From an uncultured Hyphomicrobium sp. (GTDB lineage Bacteria > Pseudomonadota > Alphaproteobacteria > Rhizobiales > Hyphomicrobiaceae): 37,231 nucleotides of DNA. This document shows, piece after piece, positions 23,196 through 31,747 of this stretch (position 1 is its first letter; the number at the start of each line of letters is the position of its first letter). The notes below the pieces were generated by a model. That model searched no databases and had not been told where the DNA came from. It was given only the letters and a program-made list of their open reading frames with translations. Position numbers and translations under genes: made by a program. Location of the stretch: assembly GCF_902826555.1 (NCBI RefSeq), contig NZ_CADEFI010000032.1, positions 1-37,231 on the forward strand. The letters are read 5' to 3'.

Positions 23196-24020
23196 ATGCG
23201 TCTTCTCTTTCTCGGCGACATCGTCGGACGCGCCGGCCGCAAGGCGGCTGTCGAAGCCATTCCGCGCCTGCGCGAGCGCTTCAAGCTCGATTTCCTCGTC
23301 ATCAACGGCGAGAACGCCGCCGGCGGCTTCGGCATCACCGAAGCCATTCACCTTGAGCTGATCGATGCCGGCGCCGACGCCGTCACGCTCGGCAACCACG
23401 CCTTCGACCAGAAGGACACCCTGGTCTTCATCGAGCGTCAGGACCGCCTGATCCGGCCTCTCAATTTTCCGCCCGGCACGCCGGGCCGCGGCGCCGGCCT
23501 GTTCAAGGCGAAAAACGGCGCCGACGTGCTCGTCATCAACGCCATGGGCCGCGTCTTCATGAGCGAGATCGACTGCCCCTTCCGCGCCATCGACCGCGAG
23601 ATCACCGCATGCGGGCTCAAAACCGGCGCCGATGTCATCCTCGTCGACTTCCACGCCGAGGCGACGAGCGAGAAGCAGGCCCTGGGACTCTTCCTTGACG
23701 GGCGCGTTTCCGTCGTTGTCGGCACACATACTCACACGCCGACCAGCGACGAGCGCATTCTGGCTGGTGGCACGGCCTACATGTCGGACGCCGGCATGTG
23801 CGGCGACTACAATTCCGTGCTCGGCATGGATCCCGACGAACCGATCAACCGTTTCCTCACTCGCCTGCCGCGCGAGCGTTTCGAGCCCGCGCTCGGTCCC
23901 GCCACGGTCTCGGGTCTCGCCGTCGAGATCGACGACAGGACAGGCCTCGCCACGCGCGTCAAAAGTTTGCGGCTCGGTGGCGTTTTGGAGCCGACCGAGC
24001 CGCTGTTTTGGGTAGAGTGA
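23196..24020 (+). CDS. YmdB-family metallophosphoesterase
   Basis: A 274-residue protein of the TIGR00282/YmdB family, tested members of which are phosphodiesterases acting on 2',3'-cyclic nucleotides. Metal-binding motifs appear in order: FLGDIVGRAG, INGENAAGGFG, TLGNHAFDQKD, VDFHAEATSEK and VGTHTHTPTSDE. The closing part contains TAYMSDAGMCGDYNSVLGM, also typical. ATG 23196 follows AGGAG by 6 bases. It lies 26 bases after the folate gene and is probably cotranscribed. The usual alphaproteobacterial order continues with yebC, as here. Confidence 0.94.
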   Translation: MRLLFLGDIVGRAGRKAAVEAIPRLRERFKLDFLVINGENAAGGFGITEAIHLELIDAGADAVTLGNHAFDQKDTLVFIERQDRLIRPLNFPPGTPGRGAGLFKAKNGADVLVINAMGRVFMSEIDCPFRAIDREITACGLKTGADVILVDFHAEATSEKQALGLFLDGRVSVVVGTHTHTPTSDERILAGGTAYMSDAGMCGDYNSVLGMDPDEPINRFLTRLPRERFEPALGPATVSGLAVEIDDRTGLATRVKSLRLGGVLEPTEPLFWVE

Positions 24021-24220
24021 GAGAAGTATGGCAACCGCTCGAGGAAAGGCTTTGCCCAGCCCTCGGCGCAATGGTGAGACCTGCTCACCCTGGTCCGCAA
24101 TTGGGCGATAGCGGCATCCCCCGAGACTAGGCGATTCTGCGCCCCCTCGCGAGGCCCCTTGGACAGGCCTAAAGCACCATCGAACCCCGAAAAATAGGCG
24201 TTTTTGCCGGGCGAGGGGGG

Positions 24221-24249
24221 TTGACCGGCACGAGGCCGCCCCGCATTAA
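24221..24249 (+). promoter_or_regulatory. Predicted promoter of yebC
   Basis: TTGACC (24221-24226), 17-base spacer, CATTAA (24244-24249), about 57 bases before the yebC start. Good -35 and spacing, fair -10. Confidence 0.45.
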
Positions 24250-24306
24250 ATCGGACCGAAGCTGCCCAGGGGCAGCCCCCCACCTCGAAACCGCTTCGGA
24301 ACACCC

Positions 24307-25056
24307 ATGGCCGGCCACTCAGCGTTCAAGAACATCATGCACAAGAAGGGCCGCAAGGACGCGGCCCGCGCCAAGATGTTCGCCAAGTTCGCCCGAGAGA
24401 TCACCGTCGCTGCGAAGTCCGGAATGCCGGACCCGGCCATGAACCCGCGCCTCCGCCTCGCCATCCAGACCGCGCGCGCCGAGAACATGCCGAAGGACAA
24501 TATCGAGCGTGCCATCAAGAAGGCATTGGGCGGAGACAGCGAGGCCTACGAGACAATCCGCTACGAAGGCTACGCTCCGGGTGGCGTGGCCGTCATCGCC
24601 GAGGCCCTGACCGACAACCGCAACCGCACCGGCGGCGCCGTGCGCGCCGTCTTCACCAAGTACGGCGGCAACCTCGCCGCCACCGGCGCCGTCGCACACA
24701 TGTTCCAGCACGTGGGCGAGATCCGCTTCAAGCCGGGCGTCGGCTCCCCCGACGCGGTGCTCGAAGCCGCCATCGAGACCGGCGCCGACGATGCTCAATC
24801 CGACGACACCGGCCACATCGTGACCTGCTCGTTCGACAGCCTCGGCACCGTAGCCGGCGCACTCGAGGAAAAGCTCGGCGAGCCGGACAGCGTCAAAGCG
24901 GTTTGGAAGCCGAGCCTCACCACGGAAGTGGACGAGGACAACGCCGAGAGCATCATGAAGCTCATTGCCGCCCTCGAGGACGACGACGACGTCCAGAACG
25001 TCTTCGCGAACTTCGAGGTCTCGGAGGACGTTCTGAAGAAGCTGACAGCCGCCTGA
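24307..25056 (+). CDS. yebC: YebC/TACO1 family protein
   Basis: YebC proteins are conserved DNA- or ribosome-associated factors; recent work on the family links them to translation through proline-rich stretches, and older work to transcription control. The 249-residue protein has the invariant start [19 protein letters not shown], then [39 protein letters not shown] and [13 protein letters not shown], and ends with an acidic segment ([16 protein letters not shown]). ATG 24307 is secure by the conserved N-terminus. In most relatives yebC precedes ruvC-ruvA-ruvB on the same strand; here it is on the other strand and 4.7 kb from ruvC, so the locus has been rearranged. Confidence 0.96.
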   Translation: MAGHSAFKNIMHKKGRKDAARAKMFAKFAREITVAAKSGMPDPAMNPRLRLAIQTARAENMPKDNIERAIKKALGGDSEAYETIRYEGYAPGGVAVIAEALTDNRNRTGGAVRAVFTKYGGNLAATGAVAHMFQHVGEIRFKPGVGSPDAVLEAAIETGADDAQSDDTGHIVTCSFDSLGTVAGALEEKLGEPDSVKAVWKPSLTTEVDEDNAESIMKLIAALEDDDDVQNVFANFEVSEDVLKKLTAA

Positions 25057-25110
25057 ACGCAGAAGCGCGGCGCCATATCGCAACCTTTCACATCGATGGG
25101 ACCAGATGCC

Positions 25111-26145
25111 ATGACCGAGAAGCTCGAAGATATTGCCCAAGCCATGGTGGCGCCCGGCAAGGGCATCCTCGCCGCCGACGAAAGCTCGGGCACCATCAAG
25201 AAGCGCTTCGACAGCATCAGCTTGACCTCGACCGAGGACGCACGCCGCGACTATCGCGAGATGCTGTTCCGCGCCAACGACGCCATGAAGAACTATGTCT
25301 CCGGCGTCATCCTCTACGACGAGACCATCCGCCAGAAGGCCAAGGACGGCACCACCCTGGTCGACGTCATGAAGGCCGCCGGTTCCATTCCCGGCATCAA
25401 GGTCGACACCGGCGCCAAGCCGCTCGCCGGCCCCACGTCGAAGATCGAAACCATCACCGAAGGCCTCGACGGCCTCCGCGAGCGCCTCGCCGACTACTAC
25501 GCGCTCGGCGCCCGGTTCGCGAAGTGGCGCGCCGTCATCACCATCGCCGACGGCCTCCCCACCTGGAACTGCGTCAAGGCCAACGCACATGCCCTCGCCC
25601 GCTATGCGGTGCTCTGCCAGGAAGCCGGCATCGTTCCGATCGTCGAGCCCGAAGTGCTGATGGACGGACCCCATTCCGCCCATGACATCGACGAGTGCTA
25701 TCGCGTCACCGAGTGGACGCTGCGCACGGTCTTCCGCGAGCTCTACGACGCACGCGTCTCGCTCGAGGGCATGGTGCTGAAGCCCAACATGGTCATCGCC
25801 GGCCAGAAGAGCGCCCGCCAGTCCTCGCCTGAAGAGGTTGCAGAGAAAACCCTCCGCTGTCTCAAGGCCACGGTGCCCGCGTCCGTGCCCGGCATCGCCT
25901 TCCTCTCCGGCGGACAATCCGACGAGGCGGCAACCCAGCACCTCTCGCTGATGAATGCGGCCGGCAATCTGCCGTGGGCGCTGACCTTCTCCTACGGGCG
26001 CGCGCTTCAGGCAGCGGCGCTTAAGGCCTGGGGCGGCAAGCCGGAGAACGTGGCAGCCGGCCAGCGCGCCTTCGCGCACCGCGCGCGCATGAACAGCCTC
26101 GCCGCGCTCGGCAAGTGGGACGCCAAGCAAGAGAAGGCCGCCTGA
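25111..26145 (+). CDS. Fructose-bisphosphate aldolase, class I
   Basis: The enzyme cleaves fructose-1,6-bisphosphate, or condenses triose phosphates, through a Schiff base. I choose ATG 25111 (344 residues) over ATG 25096 because of the family start EKLEDIAQAMVAPGKGILAA in substance. Key motifs: ILAADESSGTIKKRF, the Schiff-base Lys K224 in EGMVLKPNMVIAG, IVPIVEPEVLMDG, and FLSGGQSDEAATQHL. This metal-independent class I type is the form found in Hyphomicrobiales (gene often named fda or fbaB). It lies 54 bases after yebC and may be read from it. A strong terminator lies about 210 bases downstream. Confidence 0.96.
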   Translation: MTEKLEDIAQAMVAPGKGILAADESSGTIKKRFDSISLTSTEDARRDYREMLFRANDAMKNYVSGVILYDETIRQKAKDGTTLVDVMKAAGSIPGIKVDTGAKPLAGPTSKIETITEGLDGLRERLADYYALGARFAKWRAVITIADGLPTWNCVKANAHALARYAVLCQEAGIVPIVEPEVLMDGPHSAHDIDECYRVTEWTLRTVFRELYDARVSLEGMVLKPNMVIAGQKSARQSSPEEVAEKTLRCLKATVPASVPGIAFLSGGQSDEAATQHLSLMNAAGNLPWALTFSYGRALQAAALKAWGGKPENVAAGQRAFAHRARMNSLAALGKWDAKQEKAA

Positions 26146-26356
26146 CACCTGCGCCTTATTCTCGGAAAGAGCTATCTCTCGGATTTTTTTCGGGATTTTT
26201 CGCACGCACCGCGGAACAACATCGCCGCTGACGCGTTGTCTCGTTGGGCCCGGTGCGGAGCGCCGCGCGGCAACGCGAGCGTGTCCCTGCACACCGACCG
26301 ACCGGAATGGGCCCCAACGTTACAGTCTTCGGCCTTTGGGACGAGGGCTTAGCAGC

Positions 26357-26397
26357 AAGGCGCAGCGAGCCCCCCTCGTTGCGCCTTGACTGTTTTT
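26357..26397 (+). terminator. Rho-independent terminator of the aldolase transcript
   Basis: AAGGCGCAGCGAG (26357-26369) pairs with CTCGTTGCGCCTT (26375-26387), 13 bp including one G-U, with a C-rich loop, followed by TTTTT (26393-26397). Confidence 0.8.
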
Positions 26398-26431
26398 GAA
26401 GGCAAAGGGCGATCGGCCTCTCGAAACGCCA

Positions 26432-26456
26432 ATGGCCAGGCGCTGAGCCTGGCCAT
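26432..26456 (-). terminator. Hairpin terminator of the L,D-transpeptidase gene
   Basis: ATGGCCAGGC (26432-26441) and GCCTGGCCAT (26447-26456) form a perfect 10-bp stem around GCTGA, 30 bases past the stop codon on the minus strand. The U-run after it is short (GTTTC). Confidence 0.6.
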
Positions 26457-26486
26457 CTGCAAATGCGTCTTCGCCGCGCGCGTGTG

Positions 26487-28709
26487 TCAGTTGAGCCAGA
26501 AGCCCGAGATCACGTCCGACAGCGTCTCAGGCGGCTGCTTGGATTTCTTCTTCTTCGAGTTCGAGCTCGAGGTGCTCACCGGCGTGTACTCGGTATCGTC
26601 CGCAGCCACGACCTCGGGAGCCGGGCCGGAATCGAACTTGATCGCCCGCCCGGTGAGCGCCGACGAAAGCCGGCTGTCATGCCCGTAGAGATCGCTGAAG
26701 GTGGACACGCGCCCCTCCGCGTCCGCGACCGCCGTCAGGTAGGTGATATGCACCGGGATGGGGTTCTTGAGCTTGATCTCTCCCCCGCCCGCGATGACGT
26801 CATCCGCCGCCGCCTGCGTGAGACCGTTGCCTTCCATCAGCATGATCTCGGCAAAGCGCGTCGGGTTCTGCACGCGGATGCATCCGTGCGACAGCGCCCG
26901 GTTCGGTTGCGCGAACAACGCCCGCTCGATGGTATCGTGCATGTAGACGTCGTGCCGGTTGGGGAACAGGAATTTCACGGTGCCGAGCGGGTTCTTGCCG
27001 CCCGGCGGCTGAATGAAGCTGTAGGCGCGCACGTCCGCCGTGCTCCAGTTCACGGTGTCGGGATTGATCTCCCGACCGTTCTGATAGACCTTGAGGCCGT
27101 ACGCCCGGATCGATGCACCGCCACCGCCTCCGCCGCCGAACAGCTGTGAGAAGAAGTCGCCGCCGCCCGCCGCACGCAGACGCGGCTGCAGCTCGCGCAT
27201 CTTGATGCCGTCGGGCATGCCCCACGACGGATTGAAGGCGATGGTCTTCATGCTCTCGGAGAACACCGGCGTCGCCCACTGCGGCAGACCGACGATGATG
27301 CGCTCCTTGAACAGCACCTCGTCGCCCTTCAAGGTGCGCGTGGTGTACTCGGGAATGTTGTTCCAGACATAGACGCGCCCGAGATCCTCCGGCATCCACC
27401 GCCAGCGCTCCATGTTGAGCACGATCAGCTGCGTGCCGCGCTCGGGATCCGGCGCGCGTTGGGCGTCCACCTCTTTATTGAGCGAAACACGCGTCGCTCC
27501 CGAAAGCTGCCCGGTGGCCTTGATGCCCTTCTCCACCTGGTAGGCTTTGAGCGCGAGCTCGAGCTTCTCGTCGAACAGGGTGTCCTTGGCCCCGCCCTCG
27601 GCGGGCACCTTGAGCCGCTGCCTGAGCAGCGCCACGTTCGGATGATCGATGCCGACCTTCAGCGTCTCCTTGGTCTGCGGCAGGCTGACCTTGAGCGCCG
27701 GATCGACCTCGACGGCAGGCTCGGCGGGACCGCGCGCCTTGAGCAGCGCCTTGTGCAGGAGCTGGAACTGCGTGTGCTTCGGATGCTGCTCGCGCAGATA
27801 GGCGTCCGGTGCCGAGGCCGCGGCGAGATCCGTGACCACTGTATTCGGATCCTTGATCGGCGGCGTCACATCCAGGATGCGCGACAGCGACTGCGGATTG
27901 ACGCGCCCGCCCCGCGCGAAGCGCACGTATTTGAGAAGCTCGAGCGTCAGCTTGCCTTCGGCGTCGGCCTGCGCGTCGGTCGCAGCCGATGCGGCAAGCG
28001 ACGGCAGATCGAACGCCGCCGCCGAAAGCCCCCAATCGTCTGCCTTGCGCACTTCGTCGATGGCGCTCTTGGCCTTGGCGTTGAAACCCGAACTCTCGAC
28101 CCAGAGCGGACCCTGCGTGCGCGCACCATAGAACGCGACGGCGGCCGCCACATCGTCCTTGTTCGCCTTGGAGGTATTCGCCGCCGTTCCGAGCCACGTC
28201 CGCACCGCGGCAACCACGGGATCGACCGGAGGCGCGGGAGGCGGAGCAACGGCAGCCGGTTGCGCCGCTGCGGGAGCGGTTGCGGCCGGCGCAGGTGCCG
28301 CCGATTGGGCCGGTGCCGCCGATTGAGCGGGGGGCGTCGCCGTGGACGGAGACGGAGATGCGGGCGCAGCCGTCGTGGCTGGAGGCGTCGGAGAGGCAGC
28401 AGGTGACGGAGCGGTCTGAGACGGCTGCGGCGTCGCCGCGTTGGCGACGGCTTCGCCCGGCTTCGTCTCACCGGCCGGAGCAGCCGTTGCCCCGGTGGCC
28501 GTCGGCGCCGTAGTCGTCGCGGCGGGAGACGCAGGCGCGGTTGCCGCGGGTTTGTTCTCGGGAATGCCCCCCGTCGTCTGACCCGCAGGCGGCGTCGCCG
28601 CGGGCGCAGTGGCAGGCGGGGTTTGCGCTCCGACGTTCGAGGCCGAGATAGCGAACGCAACAACTGCGGCCGCAGTGGCGGCAACACGCGTGAAAGCAGT
28701 CGTGAGCAT
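26487..28709 (-). CDS. Large L,D-transpeptidase (YkuD domain) with Ala/Pro/Thr-rich region
   Basis: This exported enzyme forms 3-3 cross-links in peptidoglycan or attaches proteins to it. ATG 28709 follows GGAGCC; the 740-residue product has a signal peptide ending near NVGAQ. Residues 30-160 are a low-complexity Ala/Pro/Thr tract. A helical YcbB-like scaffold follows (VRTWLGTAANTSKAN, YGARTQGPLWVE, RVNPQSLSRIL). A peptidoglycan-binding repeat comes next (NVALLRQRLKV, LALKAYQVEKGIKATGQL). The YkuD domain ends it (VLNMERWRWMP, VWNNIPEYTTR, VYMHDT, and SHGCIRV with catalytic Cys near residue 610). The order matches the LdtD/YcbB type. A stretch of six or more Gly interrupts the catalytic domain near its middle. 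A Ser/Lys-rich segment lies near the C-terminus (SSSNSKKKKSK). Confidence 0.93.
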   Translation of the reverse strand: MLTTAFTRVAATAAAVVAFAISASNVGAQTPPATAPAATPPAGQTTGGIPENKPAATAPASPAATTTAPTATGATAAPAGETKPGEAVANAATPQPSQTAPSPAASPTPPATTAAPASPSPSTATPPAQSAAPAQSAAPAPAATAPAAAQPAAVAPPPAPPVDPVVAAVRTWLGTAANTSKANKDDVAAAVAFYGARTQGPLWVESSGFNAKAKSAIDEVRKADDWGLSAAAFDLPSLAASAATDAQADAEGKLTLELLKYVRFARGGRVNPQSLSRILDVTPPIKDPNTVVTDLAAASAPDAYLREQHPKHTQFQLLHKALLKARGPAEPAVEVDPALKVSLPQTKETLKVGIDHPNVALLRQRLKVPAEGGAKDTLFDEKLELALKAYQVEKGIKATGQLSGATRVSLNKEVDAQRAPDPERGTQLIVLNMERWRWMPEDLGRVYVWNNIPEYTTRTLKGDEVLFKERIIVGLPQWATPVFSESMKTIAFNPSWGMPDGIKMRELQPRLRAAGGGDFFSQLFGGGGGGGASIRAYGLKVYQNGREINPDTVNWSTADVRAYSFIQPPGGKNPLGTVKFLFPNRHDVYMHDTIERALFAQPNRALSHGCIRVQNPTRFAEIMLMEGNGLTQAAADDVIAGGGEIKLKNPIPVHITYLTAVADAEGRVSTFSDLYGHDSRLSSALTGRAIKFDSGPAPEVVAADDTEYTPVSTSSSNSKKKKSKQPPETLSDVISGFWLN

Positions 28710-29033
28710 CAATCTGGCTCCGTCAAAGCGGGACGCGGCACCACTAGAATCCCAGACAAGTGCAGATCCAGCATGGCAATTTCATGCCCATGCATGGTAC
28801 TTAAACAGTACGCAAACGCGACGCGAAAAACCGGATTCGCACCGCCACGATAGACGCAACGCCTCTGAGGGAACAGACCGGTTTCCACTCAACGACCTGT
28901 TCTCCAAGGGCATTTCAGCCACATGAGCAGAAGGGTCGCTTTTCCGCCTGATTTGAGCTGGATACGCTCGCAGAGCTGAGCCGGACTGCCCGCTGGCACT
29001 AAAATATCTACCGAGGGACATGCCCCGAGCGAC
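28710..29033. other. Divergent intergenic region, transpeptidase/ThiE-like
   Basis: About 320 bases between divergent starts. A short inverted repeat GTACT/AGTAC (28797-28811) and a TAAAAT box (29000-29005) with a weak TGAGCC 17 bases upstream are the only signals seen. No gene was found. Confidence 0.4.
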
Positions 29034-29687
29034 ATGAGCCGCGCCCAACCAACCCCTGGCCTTTGCCTCGTCGCCTCCGCCGAAAGCGGGGCAGACGGAG
29101 CAACCCGCATCGCCTCCGCGCTCGAAGCCACCGGCGCCATAACCCTCATCCTGACGCCACCCGCATCCGGTGCCTTCGATCCCGCCGCCACCCGGGCCTT
29201 GATCGAGGCGGCACACGCGCGGAAAGTCGCCGTCCTTCTCGCCAACGACGTGCCGGCAGCGCAAAGGCTCGACGCCGATGGCGTCCACCTCTCCTGGCGC
29301 CCCGAGATCGAGGACGCCTACGAGGCGGCGCGCGGAACGCTCGGACCTGACGCCATCGTCGGCGCCGACGCCGGAGACTCGCGTCACGACGCCATGACCC
29401 TCGGCGAGGCTGGCGCCGACTACGTGGCCTTCAGCCTGCTGCCCGATGCCGATGATCCCGCCGAAGCCCGCGCCACGCAGCGCGATCTCCTGTCGTGGTG
29501 GGTCGAGGTCTTCGTCGTGCCCGCGGTCGCCTTCGACGCCGGGACCCCCGCCGACGCACGCGAGCTTGCACGGACGGGCGCCGATTTCGTCGCCGTTCGC
29601 TTGCCCGCCGATGTGCCGGCGGAAAAAATGGCGTCCTGGGCGCAGCCTTTCATCGCCGCGCTCGGTGCACCCGCAGACGCGGCCTGA
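29034..29687 (+). CDS. ThiE-like (thiamine-phosphate synthase superfamily) protein
   Basis: A 217-residue alpha/beta-barrel protein resembling thiamine-phosphate synthase. Family-like patterns are ALIEAAHARKVAVLLANDV, RLDADGVHLSW, IVGADAGDSRHDAMTLGEAGADYVAFSLLP and ELARTGADFVAVR. However, the residues of true ThiE that bind pyrophosphate and pyrimidine (such as GxSTH and the GPIFPT-type motif) are altered: VGADAGDSRH and AFSLLPDA. I therefore infer a diverged paralogue, probably not the main thiamine enzyme. Such a gene follows the class I aldolase in related genomes. Start ATG 29034. It is 12 bases from the Sel1 gene and likely cotranscribed. Confidence 0.75.
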   Translation: MSRAQPTPGLCLVASAESGADGATRIASALEATGAITLILTPPASGAFDPAATRALIEAAHARKVAVLLANDVPAAQRLDADGVHLSWRPEIEDAYEAARGTLGPDAIVGADAGDSRHDAMTLGEAGADYVAFSLLPDADDPAEARATQRDLLSWWVEVFVVPAVAFDAGTPADARELARTGADFVAVRLPADVPAEKMASWAQPFIAALGAPADAA

Positions 29688-29699
29688 GGAGCAGTCGTC

Positions 29700-30701
29700 G
29701 TGAGAACGATCAATCTCGTCATCCTGGGCTGCGCGGGCCTTGCCCTGGGCGTCATCGGCGGGCTCGCGGCCACGGGCATGCTGACGCCCTACCTTCCGCA
29801 ATGGGGACAGTCGGCGCCGGCCGATCTCGCGTCCGAGCCCGATAAGTTTCCGGCCGACGACGCAGCCTACCTCGCCTTCGACCAGGGCAAATACCTGACG
29901 GCTCTCAAACTCGCCGAGCAGGCCGCCGCGCACGACGATCCCGAGGCCCACACGCTGATCGGCCGCATCTATGCCGACGGCCTCGGCGTTCCGAAGGACG
30001 ATGCCACCGCCGCACGCTGGTACGCACGCGCGGCCGAGCTGGGTGACATCCAGGGCATGCAGGCGCTTGGCACCATGCTCGCCGAGGGCCGCGGCGTCGC
30101 CAAGGACATGAACCTCGCCGCCGAGATGTTCGAAAAAGCGGCAGCCACCGGCGATCCCGTCGCCAACTACAATCTCGGTCTCATGTTCCTGCGCGGCACC
30201 GGCAAGCCCGAGAACCCCTTCCGCGCCGCCCAGCACATCCGCTATGCGGCCGAGAAAGGCGTGGCCACCGCTCAATACGATCTCGCCGCCCTCTATCTTG
30301 AGGGCAATGGCGTTCCCAACGACGCCCTCGAAGCCGCCCGCTGGAGCGCCAAGGCAGCCGAGCAGGGCCTGCCCGCCGCCGAGTACGACTACGCCGTCAT
30401 GCTGCTGCAGGGCCGCGGCCTGAAGGTCGACGAAGGGAAGGCTGTGGCGCTCCTGCAGTCCGCATCCGACAAAGGCGTCGCCGGCGCCCAGAACCGCCTC
30501 GGGCATCTCTATGCCGAAGGCGTCGGCGTGCAATCCGATCCCATCGAGGCCGCCAAGTGGCGCCTGATCGCCAAGGCCGCGGGCGTCGTGGATGACAAGC
30601 TCGACCTCTATGTCGCCGCGCTCCCCGATGCGGATCGCGCCAAGGCCCAGGCCGCCGCAGCAGAATGGCGCGAGAAGAAGCAGGTCTTGGCCATGCCGTG
30701 A
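29700..30701 (+). CDS. Sel1-repeat protein with N-terminal membrane anchor
   Basis: The start is GTG 29700 with GAGGAG about 9 bases upstream. The 333-residue protein begins with one hydrophobic helix (LVILGCAGLALGVIGGLAA) and then carries about six Sel1-type TPR repeats over residues 65-310 (HTLIGRIYADGLGVPKDDAT, GTMLAEGRGVAKDMNLA, NLGLMFLRGTGKPENPFRAA, LAALYLEGNGVPNDALEAA, DYAVMLLQGRGLKVDEGKA, RLGHLYAEGVGVQSDP). The consensus A-x-x-x-Y-x-x-G-x-G-V is clear. Such proteins act as scaffolds in envelope signalling; ExoR and PodJ are relatives in the same order of bacteria. The specific partner is unknown. The helix may be an uncleaved anchor. Confidence 0.9.
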   Translation: MRTINLVILGCAGLALGVIGGLAATGMLTPYLPQWGQSAPADLASEPDKFPADDAAYLAFDQGKYLTALKLAEQAAAHDDPEAHTLIGRIYADGLGVPKDDATAARWYARAAELGDIQGMQALGTMLAEGRGVAKDMNLAAEMFEKAAATGDPVANYNLGLMFLRGTGKPENPFRAAQHIRYAAEKGVATAQYDLAALYLEGNGVPNDALEAARWSAKAAEQGLPAAEYDYAVMLLQGRGLKVDEGKAVALLQSASDKGVAGAQNRLGHLYAEGVGVQSDPIEAAKWRLIAKAAGVVDDKLDLYVAALPDADRAKAQAAAAEWREKKQVLAMP

Positions 30702-30845
30702 TCGAAGGGCGCACCATTAAGCAGTTGCGGCCGCCGCACAGCAAAAACAGTTGACGTTCCAGCCCGAAACCGTCAGAGCCTGCCAACCCAACCCCCTTGA
30801 TGAGCCCGCGCCACCCGGCGCGGCATCCCGGAACGCATCGCCGCC

Positions 30846-31634
30846 ATGCCTGCCTCAGCCTTGATGAACGTGATGATCGCGGCCGCCCGCAAGGCCGGCC
30901 GCTCGCTCGCACGCGACTTCGGCGAGGTCGAGCAGCTTCAGGTCTCCGTCAAGGGACCGGCCAACTTCGTTTCCGCCGCCGACCACAAGGCCGAGGACAT
31001 CATCTGGAAGGAATTGTCGAAGGCTCGCCCGGGCTACGGCTTTCTGATGGAAGAGCGCGGCGAGATCGAGGGTGTCGACAAGACCCATCGCTGGATTGTC
31101 GATCCGCTCGACGGCACGACCAACTTCCTGCACGGCATTCCCCACTTCGCCATCTCGATCGGTCTCGAGCGCGACGGCGTGCTGGTGGCCGGCGTCGTCT
31201 ACAATCCCGCGACCGACGAGCTGTTCACCGCCGAGAAGGGCAAGGGCGCGTACCTGAATGACAAGCGCCGCCTCCGCGTGGCCGCCAGGAAGACGCTCGC
31301 CGACGCCGTCGTCGTGACCGGCATTCCCCATCGCGGCCGTCCGGGCCACCCGCGCTTCCTCGAAGAGATGAAAACCGTAATGATGGAGGTCGCGGGCCTG
31401 CGCCGCTCGGGCTCGGCCGCGCTCGATCTCGCCTACATCGCCGCCGGCCGCTACGACGGCTACTGGGAGCGGAACCTGAAGCCGTGGGATCTCGCCGCCG
31501 GCATCGTCCTGGTGCGCGAGGCGGGCGGCCTCGTCACCGACGTCAATGGCGGCGACAAGGCGCTCGCGACCGGCGACGTCCTCGCCGGCAACAGCGCCGT
31601 CACCAAGGCGCTGCTTCCGCTGCTTGCCCACTAG
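30846..31634 (+). CDS. Inositol monophosphatase family protein (SuhB-like)
   Basis: A 262-residue metal-dependent phosphatase. Motifs: the Glu pair in LMEERGEIEG, IVDPLDGTTNFLHGIPHF (metal-binding DPxDGT), RSGSAALDLAYIAAGRYDGYWE, and LKPWDLAAGIVLVREAGG with the third Asp. Members act on inositol-1-phosphate and related compounds; SuhB also has a role in rRNA transcription in E. coli, which cannot be assumed here. Start ATG 30846 with MPASALMNVMIAAARKAG. It follows the Sel1 gene after about 145 bases and is convergent with the autotransporter. Confidence 0.94.
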   Translation: MPASALMNVMIAAARKAGRSLARDFGEVEQLQVSVKGPANFVSAADHKAEDIIWKELSKARPGYGFLMEERGEIEGVDKTHRWIVDPLDGTTNFLHGIPHFAISIGLERDGVLVAGVVYNPATDELFTAEKGKGAYLNDKRRLRVAARKTLADAVVVTGIPHRGRPGHPRFLEEMKTVMMEVAGLRRSGSAALDLAYIAAGRYDGYWERNLKPWDLAAGIVLVREAGGLVTDVNGGDKALATGDVLAGNSAVTKALLPLLAH

Positions 31635-31699
31635 CGCGCAGAGCTTCTCCCACCGCCAGGCACCCCGTCTCTGACGACTGCTTCGAGCCGGAAGCAGAA

Positions 31700-31721
31700 C
31701 TCGATATCAGTCGATATCGAG
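31700..31721. terminator. Hairpin between inositol monophosphatase and autotransporter genes
   Basis: CTCGATATC (31700-31708), loop AGTC and GATATCGAG (31713-31721) form a perfect 9-bp stem between the two convergent genes. No U-run is present on either side, so it is a modest terminator candidate. Confidence 0.4.
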
Positions 31722-31747
31722 AGCGAACGGCACATGATGACCTCCGC

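Larger units (their letters stand above)
26146..26486. other. Intergenic region between convergent aldolase and L,D-transpeptidase genes
   Basis: About 340 bases without a gene. It contains T-rich stretches near 26180-26200, the aldolase terminator (26357-26397) and a further hairpin for the transpeptidase (26432-26456). Nothing else was recognised. Confidence 0.5.

Noticed and set aside
22773-24071. Minus-strand frame of 432 codons across the folate and YmdB genes
   Set aside because: Antisense to two well-supported genes and lacking any family feature.
24319-26292. Minus-strand frame of 657 codons across yebC and the aldolase
   Set aside because: Opposite to two unmistakable conserved genes; no ribosome site or family match. 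A codon-bias mirror effect.
28782-30533. Minus-strand frame of 583 codons across the ThiE-like and Sel1 genes
   Set aside because: Antisense shadow of conserved plus-strand genes; composition is Gly/Arg/Val-rich without recognisable motifs.
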